DNA from: Acinetobacter sp. Ac_5812
GTDB lineage: Bacteria; Pseudomonadota; Gammaproteobacteria; Pseudomonadales; Moraxellaceae
Assembly: GCF_013072695.1 (NCBI RefSeq)
Contig: NZ_LXUK01000012.1
Span: forward strand, 124,546 to 188,545
Direction of reading: 5' to 3'
DNA length: 64,000 nt
Shown here: positions 29,074-38,597 of the stretch, piece after piece
Numbering within the stretch: position 1 is the stretch's first letter
How the letters are laid out: every line of letters starts with the position of its first letter
The notes under the pieces: model-generated
Databases searched by the model: none
What the model was told of the DNA's origin: nothing
Seen by the model: only the letters and a program-made list of their open reading frames with translations
Program-made: the position numbers and the translations under genes

Positions 29074-29880
29074 ATGTATAAGGATATTAAAGTCGACCCA
29101 GTTCAGCTTGAAGCCGCTTTCGATGCGCGTTTAAAAATCCGTGCTGGTTTTGATCAACCGACAGCAGGCATGGCTGCGGGCATGACACAGGTGAATATGA
29201 TTTCGGTGCCGAAAGCGTGGGCCTATGACTTTTTGCTCTATGCACATCGCAATTCGCAAAGCTGTCCAGTGTTGGATGTGCTTGAAGAAGGCATCTATGC
29301 AACTAAGCTTGCCGCAGATTCAGACATCCGAACCGATTTCCCGCGTTATCGCGTTTGGAAAGATGGAGAAATGGTCGATGAGGTGACTGATGCCAGCGAG
29401 ATTTATAATGCCCATCCTGATTTAGTGACTTTCTTGATTGGTTGTAGTTTTTCTTTTGAAACCGCTTTGCAAGAAGCGGGGATTGAAGTTCGTCATATTC
29501 ATGACAACACCAATGTGCCGATGTATCTCAGTAATATTCAGTGCCAGCCAGCAGGGCGTATTTCAGGAAACATGGTGGTTTCTATGCGACCTATTCCGTC
29601 ACATCAAATTGGTGAAGCAGTAAAAATTACAGCGCGTATGCCAAGTGTACATGGCGCACCTGTACATATTGGGCATCCTGAAAGCCTAGGAATTTTGGAT
29701 GTAAATAAACCTGATTTTGGTGAGGCGTCTCGTATTGAAGCAGGTGAGATCCCCGTGTTTTGGGCATGTGGTGTCACCCCGCAAGCGGCAGTTATGAACT
29801 CAAAAATTCCTTTTGCGATTAGTCATGCACCGGGTCATATGTTGATTACCGATATTCCTGACCGTGCTTGGATGGGCTAA
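29074..29880 (+). CDS. DUF1445 / D-glutamate-cyclase-family protein (YcsI-like hydro-lyase)
   Basis: The 268-residue protein has the family blocks [48 protein letters not shown], the middle repeat [13 protein letters not shown] and the C-terminal [15 protein letters not shown]. It is usually annotated putative hydro-lyase; the same family includes the N-terminal region of mammalian D-glutamate cyclase, which interconverts D-glutamate and 5-oxo-D-proline. In this operon that activity would link D-glutamate to 5-oxoproline. ATG 29074 with AAGGATGAG upstream is preferred to ATG 29065, which follows the pxpA stop too closely. Family is clear; the reaction is inferred. Confidence 0.85.
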   Translation: MYKDIKVDPVQLEAAFDARLKIRAGFDQPTAGMAAGMTQVNMISVPKAWAYDFLLYAHRNSQSCPVLDVLEEGIYATKLAADSDIRTDFPRYRVWKDGEMVDEVTDASEIYNAHPDLVTFLIGCSFSFETALQEAGIEVRHIHDNTNVPMYLSNIQCQPAGRISGNMVVSMRPIPSHQIGEAVKITARMPSVHGAPVHIGHPESLGILDVNKPDFGEASRIEAGEIPVFWACGVTPQAAVMNSKIPFAISHAPGHMLITDIPDRAWMG

Positions 29881-29913
29881 TTGGGCTAAAGAACCATTAA
29901 AAAGGATAAGCAA

Positions 29914-31497
29914 ATGCGTTTTTTATCGGTAAACGCCGATTGTTTTCTGATTGAGCTTGCGAGCCTAGAAGAAACTTTGGCGTTGTACAATAAATTGCAA
30001 CATACGCAATTGAATGGAATTAAAGACTTAGTCCCTGCTGCAAAAACAATTTTGGTTTTCTTTAATGAGATCGAAACCAACTTTAAAACGCTGGTTGCTT
30101 CAATTCAGAGTCTCAAAATTGATGCTGGATTTGAGCGTAGCGGCCAAGAAGTGATTGTGCCGATTCGTTACGATGGCGAAGACCTTGCCCAGGTGGCAGA
30201 GTTGCAAGGGTTATCGATCTCGGATGTGATTAGAACGCATCAGCAAAGCGTGTGGAATGTGGCTTTTATTGGTTTTGCACCAGGCTTTGCCTATATGAGC
30301 AGTCCCGATCGACCATTTACCGATATTCCACGCTTAACGGTTCCGCGTAAAAAAATACCCTCAGGATCTTTGGGCTTGGCTGGAAAATACTCTGGTATTT
30401 ACCCTAAAGATAGTCCGGGTGGTTGGCAACTGATTGGAACCACATCAGAAAAAATGTGGGATTTAGCGCGTAAAAATCCTGCAATGCTGTTACCGGGTAT
30501 GACAGTACATTTTGAAGATGTCACGCATCGTCCGACAACTGTGAGTGTAGCGCAGCAAATCACGCGTACAGTTGAGCCTCAACAATCGGTGCCACTGTTT
30601 ACGATTACAGCGCCAAGTTTACAAATGCTGATTCAAGATGAAGGCCGATTCAACCAGACCAATATTGGGGTTGGCGTGGCGGGTGCAATGGACCTATCCG
30701 CCATGCATAGTGCCAACCGTATTGTGGGGAATCCAACTGATACACCCGTCATTGAAGTTTTAAAAGGTGGCTTAAAAGCTAAAATGCAGCATGCCGGCAT
30801 TATTGCGGTGGCTGGAGCGATCTCAAACATTCGTGTGAAATTTGCCGATGGTCAAACCGCCGACTTTGCAAGCGATCAACCGATTGATCTGGATGACGGC
30901 GATGAGTTTCATATTCTACCGCCTACAAAGGGGCAAAGAAATTATCTTGCCGTTCGAGGCGGCATCGATATTGAACCAGTGCTCAATAGTGCTTCATTTG
31001 ATAGTTTGGCGGTGTTAGGGCCAGAACCGTTAAAGCTCGGAGATACCATTTACCAAGGACAGGTTCAAGCAGCTAACATTAGCGTCAATGAAGTGGGCAA
31101 AAGTGATTTGCCCAAAGTTGGTGAAGTGGTTGAGCTCGATATTGTGATGGGGCCACGCACTGACTGGTTTGAACAAGACAGTATTGAACTGCTCTGTCAG
31201 CAAGAATGGTTGGTGACCAATGAAAGCAATCGCATTGGGCTCAGATTATCAGGTGAGCAGTCTCTAACTCGCAAAATTACCCATGAATTGGAAAGTGAAG
31301 GCACATGCATTGGCGCTTTGCAAATTCCACCCAGTGGTCAGCCAGTTTTGTTTATGAATGATCACCCTTTAACGGGTGGCTATCCCGTCATTGCTGCTGT
31401 TGCAAAACATCATTGGGATTTGGTGGCACAGATTCCTGCGGGTTGCTGGATTAAATTTAAAAAAATTGCCGAATTTACAGATTTTGAGAATAAATGA
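29914..31497 (+). CDS. Fused 5-oxoprolinase subunits B and C (KipI-KipA)
   Basis: The 527-residue protein fuses PxpB and PxpC. The N-terminal part (about 1-215) is KipI/AHS1-like: VPIRYDGEDLAQVAELQGLS, FIGFAPGFAYMSSPDRP, TVPRKKIPSGSLGLAGKYSGIYPKDSPGGW. The C-terminal part (about 225-525) is KipA/AHS2-like: LQMLIQDEGRFNQTNIGVGVAGAMD, EVLKGG, SGQPVLFMNDHPLTGGYPVIAAV. In Bacillus the two halves are separate genes; the AHS1-AHS2 pair also forms the carboxyltransferase part of urea carboxylase. It likely forms the ATP-dependent part of oxoprolinase with PxpA. The stop overlaps the next start (ATGATG). Confidence 0.93.
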   Translation: MRFLSVNADCFLIELASLEETLALYNKLQHTQLNGIKDLVPAAKTILVFFNEIETNFKTLVASIQSLKIDAGFERSGQEVIVPIRYDGEDLAQVAELQGLSISDVIRTHQQSVWNVAFIGFAPGFAYMSSPDRPFTDIPRLTVPRKKIPSGSLGLAGKYSGIYPKDSPGGWQLIGTTSEKMWDLARKNPAMLLPGMTVHFEDVTHRPTTVSVAQQITRTVEPQQSVPLFTITAPSLQMLIQDEGRFNQTNIGVGVAGAMDLSAMHSANRIVGNPTDTPVIEVLKGGLKAKMQHAGIIAVAGAISNIRVKFADGQTADFASDQPIDLDDGDEFHILPPTKGQRNYLAVRGGIDIEPVLNSASFDSLAVLGPEPLKLGDTIYQGQVQAANISVNEVGKSDLPKVGEVVELDIVMGPRTDWFEQDSIELLCQQEWLVTNESNRIGLRLSGEQSLTRKITHELESEGTCIGALQIPPSGQPVLFMNDHPLTGGYPVIAAVAKHHWDLVAQIPAGCWIKFKKIAEFTDFENK

Positions 31498-33215
31498 TGA
31501 AAAATGAAAAACTATTGATTGCCAATCGTGGTGAAATTGTCGTTCGTATTATCCATGCTTGCCGTGATATGGGAATTGCATCGGTCGCGTTATATGCAGA
31601 TGACGATATGGGTAGTCTGCATGTCGAACTTGCAGATGAAGCATGGGGTTTAGCTGGTGCAACCGCCAGTGAAACCTATTTAAATATTGCTGCCATTATC
31701 GAGATTGCAAAAAAATCCAAAGCGACCATGGTGCATCCGGGTTATGGCTTTTTATCCGAACGTGCTGAATTTGCCCAAGCAGTGATTGATGCAGGTTTAA
31801 AATGGGTCGGGCCATCTCCAAGAGCCATTGAAAAATTAGGCGATAAAATTGAAGCCCGCAAAATTGCGGCTTCAGTGGGCGCACCTTTGGTTCAGGGGAC
31901 TCAAGACCCACTTAATAATGCCGATGAAGCTTTAGCATTCGCCAAACAGTTTGGTTTGCCGATTGCGATTAAGGCGGCATTTGGTGGTGGCGGTCGAGGT
32001 TTAAAAGTAGCGTGGAAACTTGAAGAAGTCAAAGAGCTTTATGAGTCTGCAGTACGTGAGGCCAAAGCTGCTTTTGGTCGTGGTGAATGTTTTGTTGAGC
32101 AATATCTAGACCAACCACGCCATGTAGAAGCACAAGTGATTGCTGACCAGTATGGTAACATTGTGGTACTTGGAACGCGTGATTGTTCATTACAACGTCG
32201 TAACCAGAAGTTGGTCGAAGAAGCACCAGCGCCATTTATTAGTGATGAGATCTATCAACAAATCTTAAGCTCGGCAAAAAATATCTGTCAGGCAGCCAAT
32301 TATGTTGGTGCCGGAACAGTTGAATACTTACTAAGTCGTGACGGAAAGCTTTCATTTTTAGAAGTAAATACCCGTTTACAGGTTGAGCACCCCGTGACCG
32401 AAGAAACCTCAAAAGTCGATTTGGTGGTAGAGCAAATCCGTGTCGCACAAGGCCATACCTTGTCGATTCAAGAAACACCAAAAGCACAAGGCCATGCCAT
32501 TGAGTTTCGTATTAATGCCGAAGATCCAGCGCGTGGTTTTATTCCAGCATTTGGTGTGCTGAGCTTATTTGAAGCGCCGTTTGGTCATGGTGTACGCGTC
32601 GATACTGGGGTTCGAACTGGGTCATTGGTCTCCAGTCATTTTGACTCTCTTATGGCAAAACTGATTGTGACGGGCCCAACCCGTGAAGTAGCAATTGCCC
32701 GTGCTAAACGTGCGTTAAAGCAATTTAAAATTGAAGGGATTGCCTCAGTTTTAGATTTTCATCGTGCGGTACTCAATGAGCCTGACTTTACAGATGAATT
32801 TAAAGTGCATACCCGTTGGATAGAAAACGACTTTAAACAAGAGTTGAAGCCAACTAAACGCAGTATTCCAAACCACCAACAACCAATGTTACTCAGCTAT
32901 ATTGAAATTGATGGCAAGTTACACCGTTTAGGCTTACCTGCAGGCATGTTTGCACAAGGTCCAGCAACCGAAATTCAAGCACAAACTGCCGAGCTTGAAG
33001 TGAATGCAGAGCATTTACTGGCACCGATTAATGGTGTGATTAACGCATGGAAAGTTGAATGTGGTGAGCAGGTGACGGAAGGCCAAGTCGTTGCGATTAT
33101 GGAAGCTATGAAAATGGAAGTGCCCGTTGTTGCACATAGAAGTGGGATGCTTAAAATCATCATAGAGCAGGGTCTAACATGTCAAACAGAAACCAGTATT
33201 GCCGAAATTACTTAA
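31494..33215 (+). CDS. Biotin carboxylase fused to a biotin carrier domain
   Basis: The 573-residue protein has an acetyl-CoA-carboxylase-type biotin carboxylase (about 1-445: LLIANRGEIVVRIIHACRDMG; the ATP-grasp Gly-rich loop KAAFGGGGRGL; NTRLQVEHPVTEE). A C-terminal biotinyl domain follows with the acceptor motif EAMKME, Lys about residue 540. No acetyl-CoA carboxyltransferase (AccA/AccD) is near. With the PxpB-PxpC fusion just before it, the set BC-BCCP + AHS1-AHS2 equals the domain make-up of urea carboxylase. It may carboxylate 5-oxoproline or a related amide. It is translationally coupled to the gene before it. Confidence 0.93.
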   Translation: MMKNEKLLIANRGEIVVRIIHACRDMGIASVALYADDDMGSLHVELADEAWGLAGATASETYLNIAAIIEIAKKSKATMVHPGYGFLSERAEFAQAVIDAGLKWVGPSPRAIEKLGDKIEARKIAASVGAPLVQGTQDPLNNADEALAFAKQFGLPIAIKAAFGGGGRGLKVAWKLEEVKELYESAVREAKAAFGRGECFVEQYLDQPRHVEAQVIADQYGNIVVLGTRDCSLQRRNQKLVEEAPAPFISDEIYQQILSSAKNICQAANYVGAGTVEYLLSRDGKLSFLEVNTRLQVEHPVTEETSKVDLVVEQIRVAQGHTLSIQETPKAQGHAIEFRINAEDPARGFIPAFGVLSLFEAPFGHGVRVDTGVRTGSLVSSHFDSLMAKLIVTGPTREVAIARAKRALKQFKIEGIASVLDFHRAVLNEPDFTDEFKVHTRWIENDFKQELKPTKRSIPNHQQPMLLSYIEIDGKLHRLGLPAGMFAQGPATEIQAQTAELEVNAEHLLAPINGVINAWKVECGEQVTEGQVVAIMEAMKMEVPVVAHRSGMLKIIIEQGLTCQTETSIAEIT

Positions 33216-33644
33216 CAACTGAGCACTAGCCTTCCAGTCAAGCCTAAATATTACCTTAGTATCCCACTTGATGAGGCAATATTTGGGCTTTTATCTGTTT
33301 ACTTTTTAAAGATCGATATTTTTGGTGATAAGAAAAACATATGTATTTCATGTGATTAACTTAAGATTGAAGCCAGTGAAGTTTATGCGTGTTAGAGAAT
33401 ATTTGAAACAGCCACATTTTCTGATACATCTTCTCTTACATCTGTACTTTTGACTGTATATTCATTTATTAAATGAATATAAATAATGAATCTTTATTTA
33501 TTTTCTGATCGTTAATGATTCTCTGTTCTTAGACAGAAAGATTCGTATTATGCACAAAAAGATAATTTTTGTGAATTAAATGCTAATTATTTTATATTCA
33601 AAGGGGGTACTTTTCGTTTCATATTATATAGCCAAGGTATAAAA
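33216..33644. other. Gap after the pxp operon with its terminator
   Basis: About 430 AT-rich bases with no gene. The first part holds the operon terminator (33240-33294). The rest shows only AT-rich sequence, probably promoter DNA for the small membrane protein that follows. Confidence 0.45.
33240..33294 (+). terminator. Terminator of the 5-oxoproline operon
   Basis: AAGCCTAAATATT and AATATTTGGGCTT pair over 13 bp (one G-U) around a 25-base loop and are followed by TTAT. It begins 25 bases after the stop codon of the carboxylase gene. Confidence 0.7.
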
Positions 33645-33929
33645 GTGGTATATAAAAAAAGACTAGTATCAAGTTTTAATAAATTAAGTGGAAAAAGTAA
33701 GGAAGGGGCAAGAAAATTTTATATAAGAAATGAGCTATTTTTTTTGTTAATGATGTGTTTAGGGGGAGTAAATATAGGTTATTTTTCTTTGCTTATGTAT
33801 TTTATATATTTCGTTTTTGCAAAAATGGTTGATTTTTATATTTTACTTATTTTTTCTTTTATTTTTAGTTTTGTCATAATTTTAATCTTACTTTTATTAA
33901 GATTTTTATTAGAGTTATTCTTTATCTAA
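33645..33929 (+). CDS. Small hydrophobic membrane protein, unknown function
   Basis: The 94-residue frame starts at GTG 33645, with an AAGG about eight bases upstream. The first 27 residues are basic (MVYKKRLVSSFNKLSGKSKEG...). Two long hydrophobic segments, about 31-58 and 61-92, follow, rich in Phe, Leu and Ile. It looks like a two-helix inner-membrane protein with a positively charged cytosolic N-terminus. The DNA is much more AT-rich than neighbouring operons. I do not recognise the family. It stands alone, and AT-rich chance coding is possible. Confidence 0.4.
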   Translation: MVYKKRLVSSFNKLSGKSKEGARKFYIRNELFFLLMMCLGGVNIGYFSLLMYFIYFVFAKMVDFYILLIFSFIFSFVIILILLLLRFLLELFFI

Positions 33930-34459
33930 ATTTATGCTCGCTGATAATCTAATATAGTTTTTTGAGTATTTGGTAACTCTCTTCTTTTATTCATAAATTT
34001 GAACAGAATGATCCTTTATGGTGCAAGTGATAAAAACATGTAAGAGTCTTTTTTATGATCGCTTTTATCTATTGAAATGCTGAGATTGCCGGTAAGGATA
34101 GAAACTAAAATAATTAAAAATCTTACAACAATATAATCTTGTTTAAGGCTTTGAATCTAGAATAAAAAACACTTTTACGCACTTCTTTTGTGCAGACACT
34201 TTCACAATCTCAAAACTTTCCTTGAAATGATAAGTTTTTTTATACAAATGATAATTTTTTTCTTGAATTTTAAAGTAGATTTTTAGAATTATCTGTGACT
34301 AATATCACAAAAAATGGATTTTTTTGCCGTATTTGTAAGAAAAATGGAAAACTAGATTATCGTTAACTTTTAAGATTGATTAAATAATGTACTTACACTG
34401 CTAGTTTTTTTGATTCCTTCTCTGATGTGCGGTTTTAGATATGATATGAGTGGGTAGAA
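33930..34459. other. AT-rich gap without a gene
   Basis: About 530 bases of very AT-rich sequence upstream of the AraC-type regulator. I see no credible frame. Two direct copies of AAATGATAA, half of a Fur-box-like sequence, occur at about 34225-34253. The promoter of the regulator gene should lie here. Confidence 0.4.
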
Positions 34460-35476
34460 ATGGTTTTGAGTAATCCTAATCAAGTTAAATTAGTATCTAG
34501 TTCGATGCTTAATTTATTGATTTATTTTTGTGTAAAAAATAACCTTAAAAATGCAAAATATTTGAGTGATTATAAAACGAACGAGCTAATTCCAATTGGG
34601 GAATGGACAGAACTGTTGGAGGAAATAAACCAGAAAAAACCCAAACCAACACTTGGATTAGAAATATCAAGTTATGTTCAGCCTAAGCATTTGGGTATTT
34701 TGGGTTATATCGCTTCCTCTTGTGAAAATCTATTAGAGGTATTAAATCTTTATATAAAATATCAAAGGCTTTTTTGTGAAACAAAACCTGCGAAGATGTC
34801 TATTTCTGATCAATTTATTGTGATTAGTTGGGGAGTCGATCCTTATCTAAAGAATAATCAGTTAGTCGATGAGTTACTGATGGGGATACTTTATACATTT
34901 CTAGGAAAGTTGGTACATCCCAATAAAATAGAGGTATGCAAAGTCACATTTAGCTCAGAGAAAACAAAGTTTCTTTATAATTATGAGAGTTTTTTCGGAT
35001 GTCCTGTTGAGTTCGAAGGTGAAGATGTTGAAATATATATTACGATGGCAAGTCTTGATTTGACCGTATCAAATGCTGATCCAGTATTGAATGATATTTT
35101 AATTAAGCAAGCAAATTTATTGCTATCAAAGCGTCCAAAGCTTGATGTTTTTGATGAGCTCATTCATAAAACAATTATCCAAGCTGTGCATAAAGGAAAT
35201 ATCAGTGTGGATTATGTTGCAAATAAATTAGGCTTACCATCTCGCATATTTCAACTGAAATTAAAACAACAAGGATATACTTTTAAAGAAAGACTAAATC
35301 AAGTTCGTAGAGACTTAGCTTTTGATTATCTTGCAGATCTTAATCTTAGTATTCTAGATATTTCGATGTTATTGGCATATCAAGAGCAAACATCATTTAT
35401 TCGTGCATTTAAAAGTTGGACAGGGATGAGTCCTTTACAGTATCGCAAGAAAATAATTTTAAATCATCGCTCTTAA
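34460..35476 (+). CDS. AraC-family transcriptional regulator (Arabinose_bd / OruR type)
   Basis: The 338-residue protein has an N-terminal ligand-binding domain of the AraC-type arabinose-binding group (about 20-205; LGLEISSYVQPKHLGILGYIASSCENLLEVLNLYIKYQRL). It has a C-terminal double helix-turn-helix (about 235-335; VADYVANKLGLPSR-type first HTH and ILDISMLLAYQEQTSFIRAFKSWTGMSPLQYR second HTH). Such proteins regulate catabolic or uptake genes in response to a small molecule. The next gene downstream on the same strand is a TonB-dependent receptor, a possible target. The effector is unknown. Confidence 0.85.
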   Translation: MVLSNPNQVKLVSSSMLNLLIYFCVKNNLKNAKYLSDYKTNELIPIGEWTELLEEINQKKPKPTLGLEISSYVQPKHLGILGYIASSCENLLEVLNLYIKYQRLFCETKPAKMSISDQFIVISWGVDPYLKNNQLVDELLMGILYTFLGKLVHPNKIEVCKVTFSSEKTKFLYNYESFFGCPVEFEGEDVEIYITMASLDLTVSNADPVLNDILIKQANLLLSKRPKLDVFDELIHKTIIQAVHKGNISVDYVANKLGLPSRIFQLKLKQQGYTFKERLNQVRRDLAFDYLADLNLSILDISMLLAYQEQTSFIRAFKSWTGMSPLQYRKKIILNHRS

Positions 35477-36028
35477 TTTTAGTTTATGGATTTATACTGT
35501 GATAGAAGTTTAATTTATTGGGCTTAATTTTATATTTTTAAAATTTAAGCCCTGTATTAAAAGTCTTTACTAAAATTGGTTTGAATATATTGCTACTGCT
35601 ATTTATAAAAATAAATCATGATTGCTGATCAAAACTAAATCGTGGGGCTCAAAATAAAGTGTTATATCGATCAGCACGACAGAGAGAATAGCCTGATTCA
35701 ACATTGGTCATGGCCTGGGATTTAGTGCTCTTTGAAAAATATGTAACAATCCATTTACAAATACCTAAATGTAAATGATAATTACTATTGTTTGTGCTGT
35801 TTTGTTGAATTAATGATCGTTATTTCTTTTGTAGTCTCTCCAGTGCTATTGACTCAAAATCTGTCCTTTAATCATCGTGATAAGGGCTTTATAAATGGTT
35901 TAGTCAATCTCTTACAGTAAAATGGTAATACATCGCATGTGTTTATGAGGTGTGCTGTATTGCTTTGATTTCGATTTTTGTTATGGCCTATTTAGGCTTA
36001 TGGTTCGTGTTAATTCTTAGTGTCCTTT
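35477..36028. other. Gap between the AraC gene and the TonB receptor
   Basis: About 550 AT-rich bases with no gene. It holds a candidate Fur box (listed separately) about 240 bases before the receptor start. I could not place a promoter. Confidence 0.45.
35776..35790 (+). promoter_or_regulatory. Candidate Fur box upstream of the TonB receptor
   Basis: TGATAATTACTATTG matches the 7-1-7 Fur pattern TGATAAT-N-ATTATCA with 7/7 matches in the left half and 4/7 in the right. It lies in the gap upstream of a TonB-dependent receptor, where iron regulation is expected. AT-rich DNA makes chance matches likely, so this is tentative. Confidence 0.4.
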
Positions 36029-38371
36029 ATGTCTAAATCTCTCTCGTCTCAAATGATTATCAAACCACATGTATTGGCAGCTGCAATCTCATTATCAATG
36101 GGGCTTATGTCACAAGCATTTGCAGATAGCAGTGCAATATCAACAAATGCAGTGCTAAAAACGCCTGCAAGTGCGACTTTGGTGAATGCGAATGCTTTGA
36201 ACCAAATTTATCAAATGACACCAATTGTTGTACAGGCGGATAAGGAAGATACCATCCAGTTTGGGCAAAGTGTCTTAAATCAAAAAGCCATTGACCGTTA
36301 TCAGGCCAACAATGTTGCACAATTGCTGGACCACATGCCGAGTGTGGGGTCAGCAGGTTCACCGCGACCAGGTGGGCAAACCATTAATATCCTCGGTATG
36401 GGAGGTGTTGAGGATGTTCCGATTACCTTAGATGACTCGGTCAAAAGTTTTGATAAATATCGACAAGGTTCAGTTTTTATTGAACCCGAACTGTTAAAAA
36501 AAATTACGGTCGATAAAGGTCCACATAATGTTGAGGTTGGAAATGGTGGTTTTGGAGGGAAAGTCACCTTAGAAACCAAAGATGCCACTGATTTATTGAT
36601 AGATGATAAAACTATCGGTGCTTTTTTGAAATATTCGCGATTTTCCAATAATTCACAAAATACCTATACAGGTGCAGTGTATGGAAAGAGTGAAAACGGT
36701 ACTGTTGATGGGATGTTCTACTATACCAATCGAGATAGTGGCGATGTTAAACGACCTGATGGCAGCAAGTTTTTGTATTCTGCCCAGCAGCAGGATACTT
36801 ATTTAGCCAAACTTAATTTTCATCCGACAGACAGCCAAAAAATTAGTTTGAATGCGATGCAAAGTGGGCATAAAGGCTGGGAACCTTTTGCAGCAATGCG
36901 GGATCAAGATGCTGTTCCAACAGAAGCAGATATTCAAAAATATGGATATGAGGAAGCATGGAAACGGCGTTTGGTCTATCGCGATCAAAATGACAGTAGC
37001 TATTCAGTTGGATATGAATTAAACCCTGAATCAAACCCTTATATAAATTTAAAGGCAACAGCATCTTATTCAAAGACCGATCAACATGATCAAAGATTAC
37101 CGAGTGTGGTTGGATCAGCGGCAACATTGGGCAATGAAAGTTGGGTAACTTATACCAATACTGCGTTTAAGCTCAGTAATATCAGTGATATTACAACTGA
37201 CTATGGCACACATAAATTAAAAGTTGGGGCACAATATCAAAAGATGGAGCAGAACTCGCTCATTTACGATAAGAACAATGCCAAAAAACCAGACTATAAT
37301 TTTGGTTATTATGAGCCAAATTATATGCCTTCAGGCAAACAGCAAATGCTCAGTGCATTTGTAGAAGATCAATACCAGATTCATAATTTCACCATTACCC
37401 CATCGCTTCGCTATGACCATATTACCAATACAGGCAATCCAAACCGAGCATCACGTTATAATGATCCAAGTGCAGGGCATGATTATTCGAGCAAGACCTA
37501 TACAGGCTGGTCGCCACGTTTAGCCTTGGCGTGGAAGCAAGCCGATTATCTCACTTGGTTTGCCAATATCAGTAAAACATGGCGTGCCCCTCGTGTTGAC
37601 GAGCAATATTATGTGCAATCGGCAATAACCTCTGTGCCATCAACCAGTCGTTATTTATTGCCTGAAAAGATGCTGGCAATCCGTCTGGGCAATGAGATGA
37701 ATTTTGATGATATCTTTGCAGAACAGGACCATGTGCAAGTCCGGTTGACCTATCATCATAATCGGGGTGGTGATGAAATTTTCCGCAACCGATCAACCTT
37801 CTGTAAGGAACAAGCGGAAAATAATGCCAATGGTGGAAATGGCAGCATTAATGACTGTAATGGAAACTATAAGCATGGCTTTTATCGTAATGTCACTGAC
37901 TATACCATCAAAGCCTATGAGGCCGAGATTTTCTACAATCAGCCAACTTGGTTCACAGGTTTAACCTATTCTTATATCCGTGGGCAACGTGATAATTCAC
38001 CGGTAAATCCATGGTTTGAACAAAAAACATGGATGACGGATATCCCTCCGAAAAAAGCAACAGCAACCTTAGGTGTGAATGTGCCTGAACATCATTTAAC
38101 GATGGGCTGGCGAGGGATCTTTGTTGCTAAACAGGACCGTAGCCTGTCTGATAACGATAAATCGATTGCAGCATCCTCTTTTTCTTTACCCAAAACCAAG
38201 GGCTATTCACTGCATGGTGTTTATGCGGATTGGCAACCTGTTGGAGAAAAAGGTCCTACTTTAAATTTCTCAATCGACAATCTGTTTAATCGAGACTATA
38301 AAATGTATTTAGGTGAATATATGACTGGTACAGGTCGTGATTATAAGCTCAGTATTTCGCAGAGATTCTAG
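36029..38371 (+). CDS. TonB-dependent outer-membrane receptor
   Basis: The 780-residue protein has a signal peptide (about 1-33, ending SQAFA), a TonB-box-like TPIVVQADKED, a plug domain (about 60-180; NVAQLLDHMPSVG, INILGMGGVEDVPITLDD, GGFGGKVTLETKDA), and a 22-strand barrel. The barrel ends in FNRDYKMYLGEYMTGTGRDYKLSISQRF with a C-terminal Phe. Such receptors import siderophores, haem or other large nutrients with TonB energy. A haem-receptor FRAP-like WRAP is present but no NPNL motif, so the substrate is left open. ATG 36029 or GTG 36020 could start it; neither has a clear ribosome-binding site. Confidence 0.9.
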   Translation: MSKSLSSQMIIKPHVLAAAISLSMGLMSQAFADSSAISTNAVLKTPASATLVNANALNQIYQMTPIVVQADKEDTIQFGQSVLNQKAIDRYQANNVAQLLDHMPSVGSAGSPRPGGQTINILGMGGVEDVPITLDDSVKSFDKYRQGSVFIEPELLKKITVDKGPHNVEVGNGGFGGKVTLETKDATDLLIDDKTIGAFLKYSRFSNNSQNTYTGAVYGKSENGTVDGMFYYTNRDSGDVKRPDGSKFLYSAQQQDTYLAKLNFHPTDSQKISLNAMQSGHKGWEPFAAMRDQDAVPTEADIQKYGYEEAWKRRLVYRDQNDSSYSVGYELNPESNPYINLKATASYSKTDQHDQRLPSVVGSAATLGNESWVTYTNTAFKLSNISDITTDYGTHKLKVGAQYQKMEQNSLIYDKNNAKKPDYNFGYYEPNYMPSGKQQMLSAFVEDQYQIHNFTITPSLRYDHITNTGNPNRASRYNDPSAGHDYSSKTYTGWSPRLALAWKQADYLTWFANISKTWRAPRVDEQYYVQSAITSVPSTSRYLLPEKMLAIRLGNEMNFDDIFAEQDHVQVRLTYHHNRGGDEIFRNRSTFCKEQAENNANGGNGSINDCNGNYKHGFYRNVTDYTIKAYEAEIFYNQPTWFTGLTYSYIRGQRDNSPVNPWFEQKTWMTDIPPKKATATLGVNVPEHHLTMGWRGIFVAKQDRSLSDNDKSIAASSFSLPKTKGYSLHGVYADWQPVGEKGPTLNFSIDNLFNRDYKMYLGEYMTGTGRDYKLSISQRF

Positions 38372-38421
38372 TGATTGTGATGCGCTGTATTTCAAATAAA
38401 CTTTAGCTTTTATCCAGCAGA

Positions 38422-38453
38422 TACAGATGTGACGAGTACTCTGAGCATCTGTA
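38422..38453 (+). terminator. Possible stem-loop terminator after the TonB receptor
   Basis: TACAGATG and CATCTGTA are exact reverse complements around a 16-base loop, 50 bases after the receptor stop. There is no T-run, so intrinsic termination is uncertain. Confidence 0.35.
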
Positions 38454-38597
38454 CCGATACCTAATAGAAGATAACCATGTCCTAATATGCTTAAATATTT
38501 AAATTTTCACTAAATGATAATTTTTTAATGCTTTGATGTTAATTTTTCAGTGAATGCTTTTTATACAATAAAGGGAGCTTTTTGCAGAGCATTGATA

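Noticed and set aside
33930..34459. A Fur box upstream of the AraC-type gene
   Set aside because: Only two direct half-sites (AAATGATAA) were seen, without a convincing palindrome, in very AT-rich DNA.
36029..38371. Assigning the TonB receptor to haem uptake
   Set aside because: A WRAP resembling FRAP is present, but the NPNL motif is not, so the substrate is left open.
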